A stretch of DNA of 64,000 nucleotides from Lucinisca nassula. Lineage: Eukaryota; Mollusca; Bivalvia; Lucinida; Lucinidae. The DNA is taken from positions 220,243,234-220,307,233 of the forward strand of contig OY757010.1 in assembly GCA_963580285.1 (NCBI GenBank), read 5' to 3'. Shown here in pieces: positions 63,923 through 64,000 of this stretch. Positions within the stretch are counted from its first letter, which is position 1. Each line of letters starts with the position of its first letter. The position numbers and the translations under genes were made by a program. Below the pieces are notes generated by a model. It had not been told where the DNA came from. It saw only the letters and a program-made list of their open reading frames with translations, and made no database searches.

Positions 63923-64000
63923 GTCCCGATAACTCAGTTGGTAGAGTGTCCGCTCCGGGGAACGGGAGGTCACGGGTTCGATCCCGGGCCGCGACATACC
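63923..64000 (+). repeat. tRNA-derived SINE head (family S3), cut by window end
   Basis: gtcccgataactcagttggt with gagtgtccgc (box A region) and cacgggttcgatcccgggcc (box B). The T stem is irregular (4 bp, 6-nt loop) and the acceptor strands do not pair, so it is a SINE head rather than a tRNA gene. Confidence 0.7.

Noticed and set aside
63923..64000. Functional tRNA gene
   Set aside because: Box A and B are present but the T stem is irregular and the acceptor strands are not complementary. The body matches SINE heads, and the window ends before the rest can be seen.

Overview
This is eukaryotic (animal) DNA, most likely from a bivalve mollusc. Genes are split by GT-AG introns of 1 to 5.4 kb, most of the window is layered mobile DNA, and the two gene families present (a GH10 endo-xylanase and an expanded NAT16-like acetyltransferase family) together with the repeat style fit molluscs. 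The species cannot be named from sequence alone. No prokaryotic genes, operons or CRISPR arrays are present.

Genes. (1) 70-6832, + strand: the last four exons of a glycoside hydrolase family 10 gene whose 5' part lies left of the window. (2) 27591-38149, + strand: a three-exon NAT16/histidine-N-acetyltransferase-like gene, about 315 codons, that appears complete. (3) 53194-53757 (+) and 58711-59280 (-): two further copies of that gene's terminal exon, as divergent paralogues in opposite orientation. Their upstream exons are not recognisable in the window.

Mobile DNA. 12.9-16.9 kb is a dead CR1/L2-like LINE (zinc fingers, endonuclease, reverse transcriptase). Inside it sits a clean tandem dimer of a 383-bp non-coding unit. 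Each unit carries a textbook type I hammerhead ribozyme on the minus strand, which is the architecture of a metazoan retrozyme. A 5'-truncated relative lies at 52.1 kb. A second hammerhead family lies at 57.2 kb, with a relic at 47.2 kb, and repeatedly abuts Penelope-like element (PLE) ends. PLE fragments (RT core, RT C-terminus and a ~415-bp 3' terminal unit) occur about a dozen times, some with inverted arms. DNA transposons are a mariner (27.8-29.2 kb, inside the first NAT16-like intron), two Tc1/mariner relics (47.7-49.3 and 61.4-62.8 kb) and a piggyBac-type MITE with repeated 16-bp palindromes (43.7-44.3 kb). There are tRNA-derived SINEs with target-site duplications, a CAAA-tailed SINE-like family (about 9 copies), hairpin-centred MITEs (about 20 copies), other foldback MITEs, and a family with AGCTCACC ends whose copies carry different internal tandem arrays. 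One of those arrays is dense in AGGTCA nuclear-receptor half-sites. A 1.5-kb TGCATGCA/ACAC simple-sequence tract lies at 39.4-40.9 kb.

The strongest lead is the hammerhead retrozyme system: an intact, apparently identical dimer in an old LINE, a truncated insertion in a PLE, and related hammerhead units joined to PLE ends. Together they suggest that small self-cleaving RNAs are mobilised here, possibly by PLE reverse transcriptase. Boundaries of old repeats were judged by eye and are approximate.
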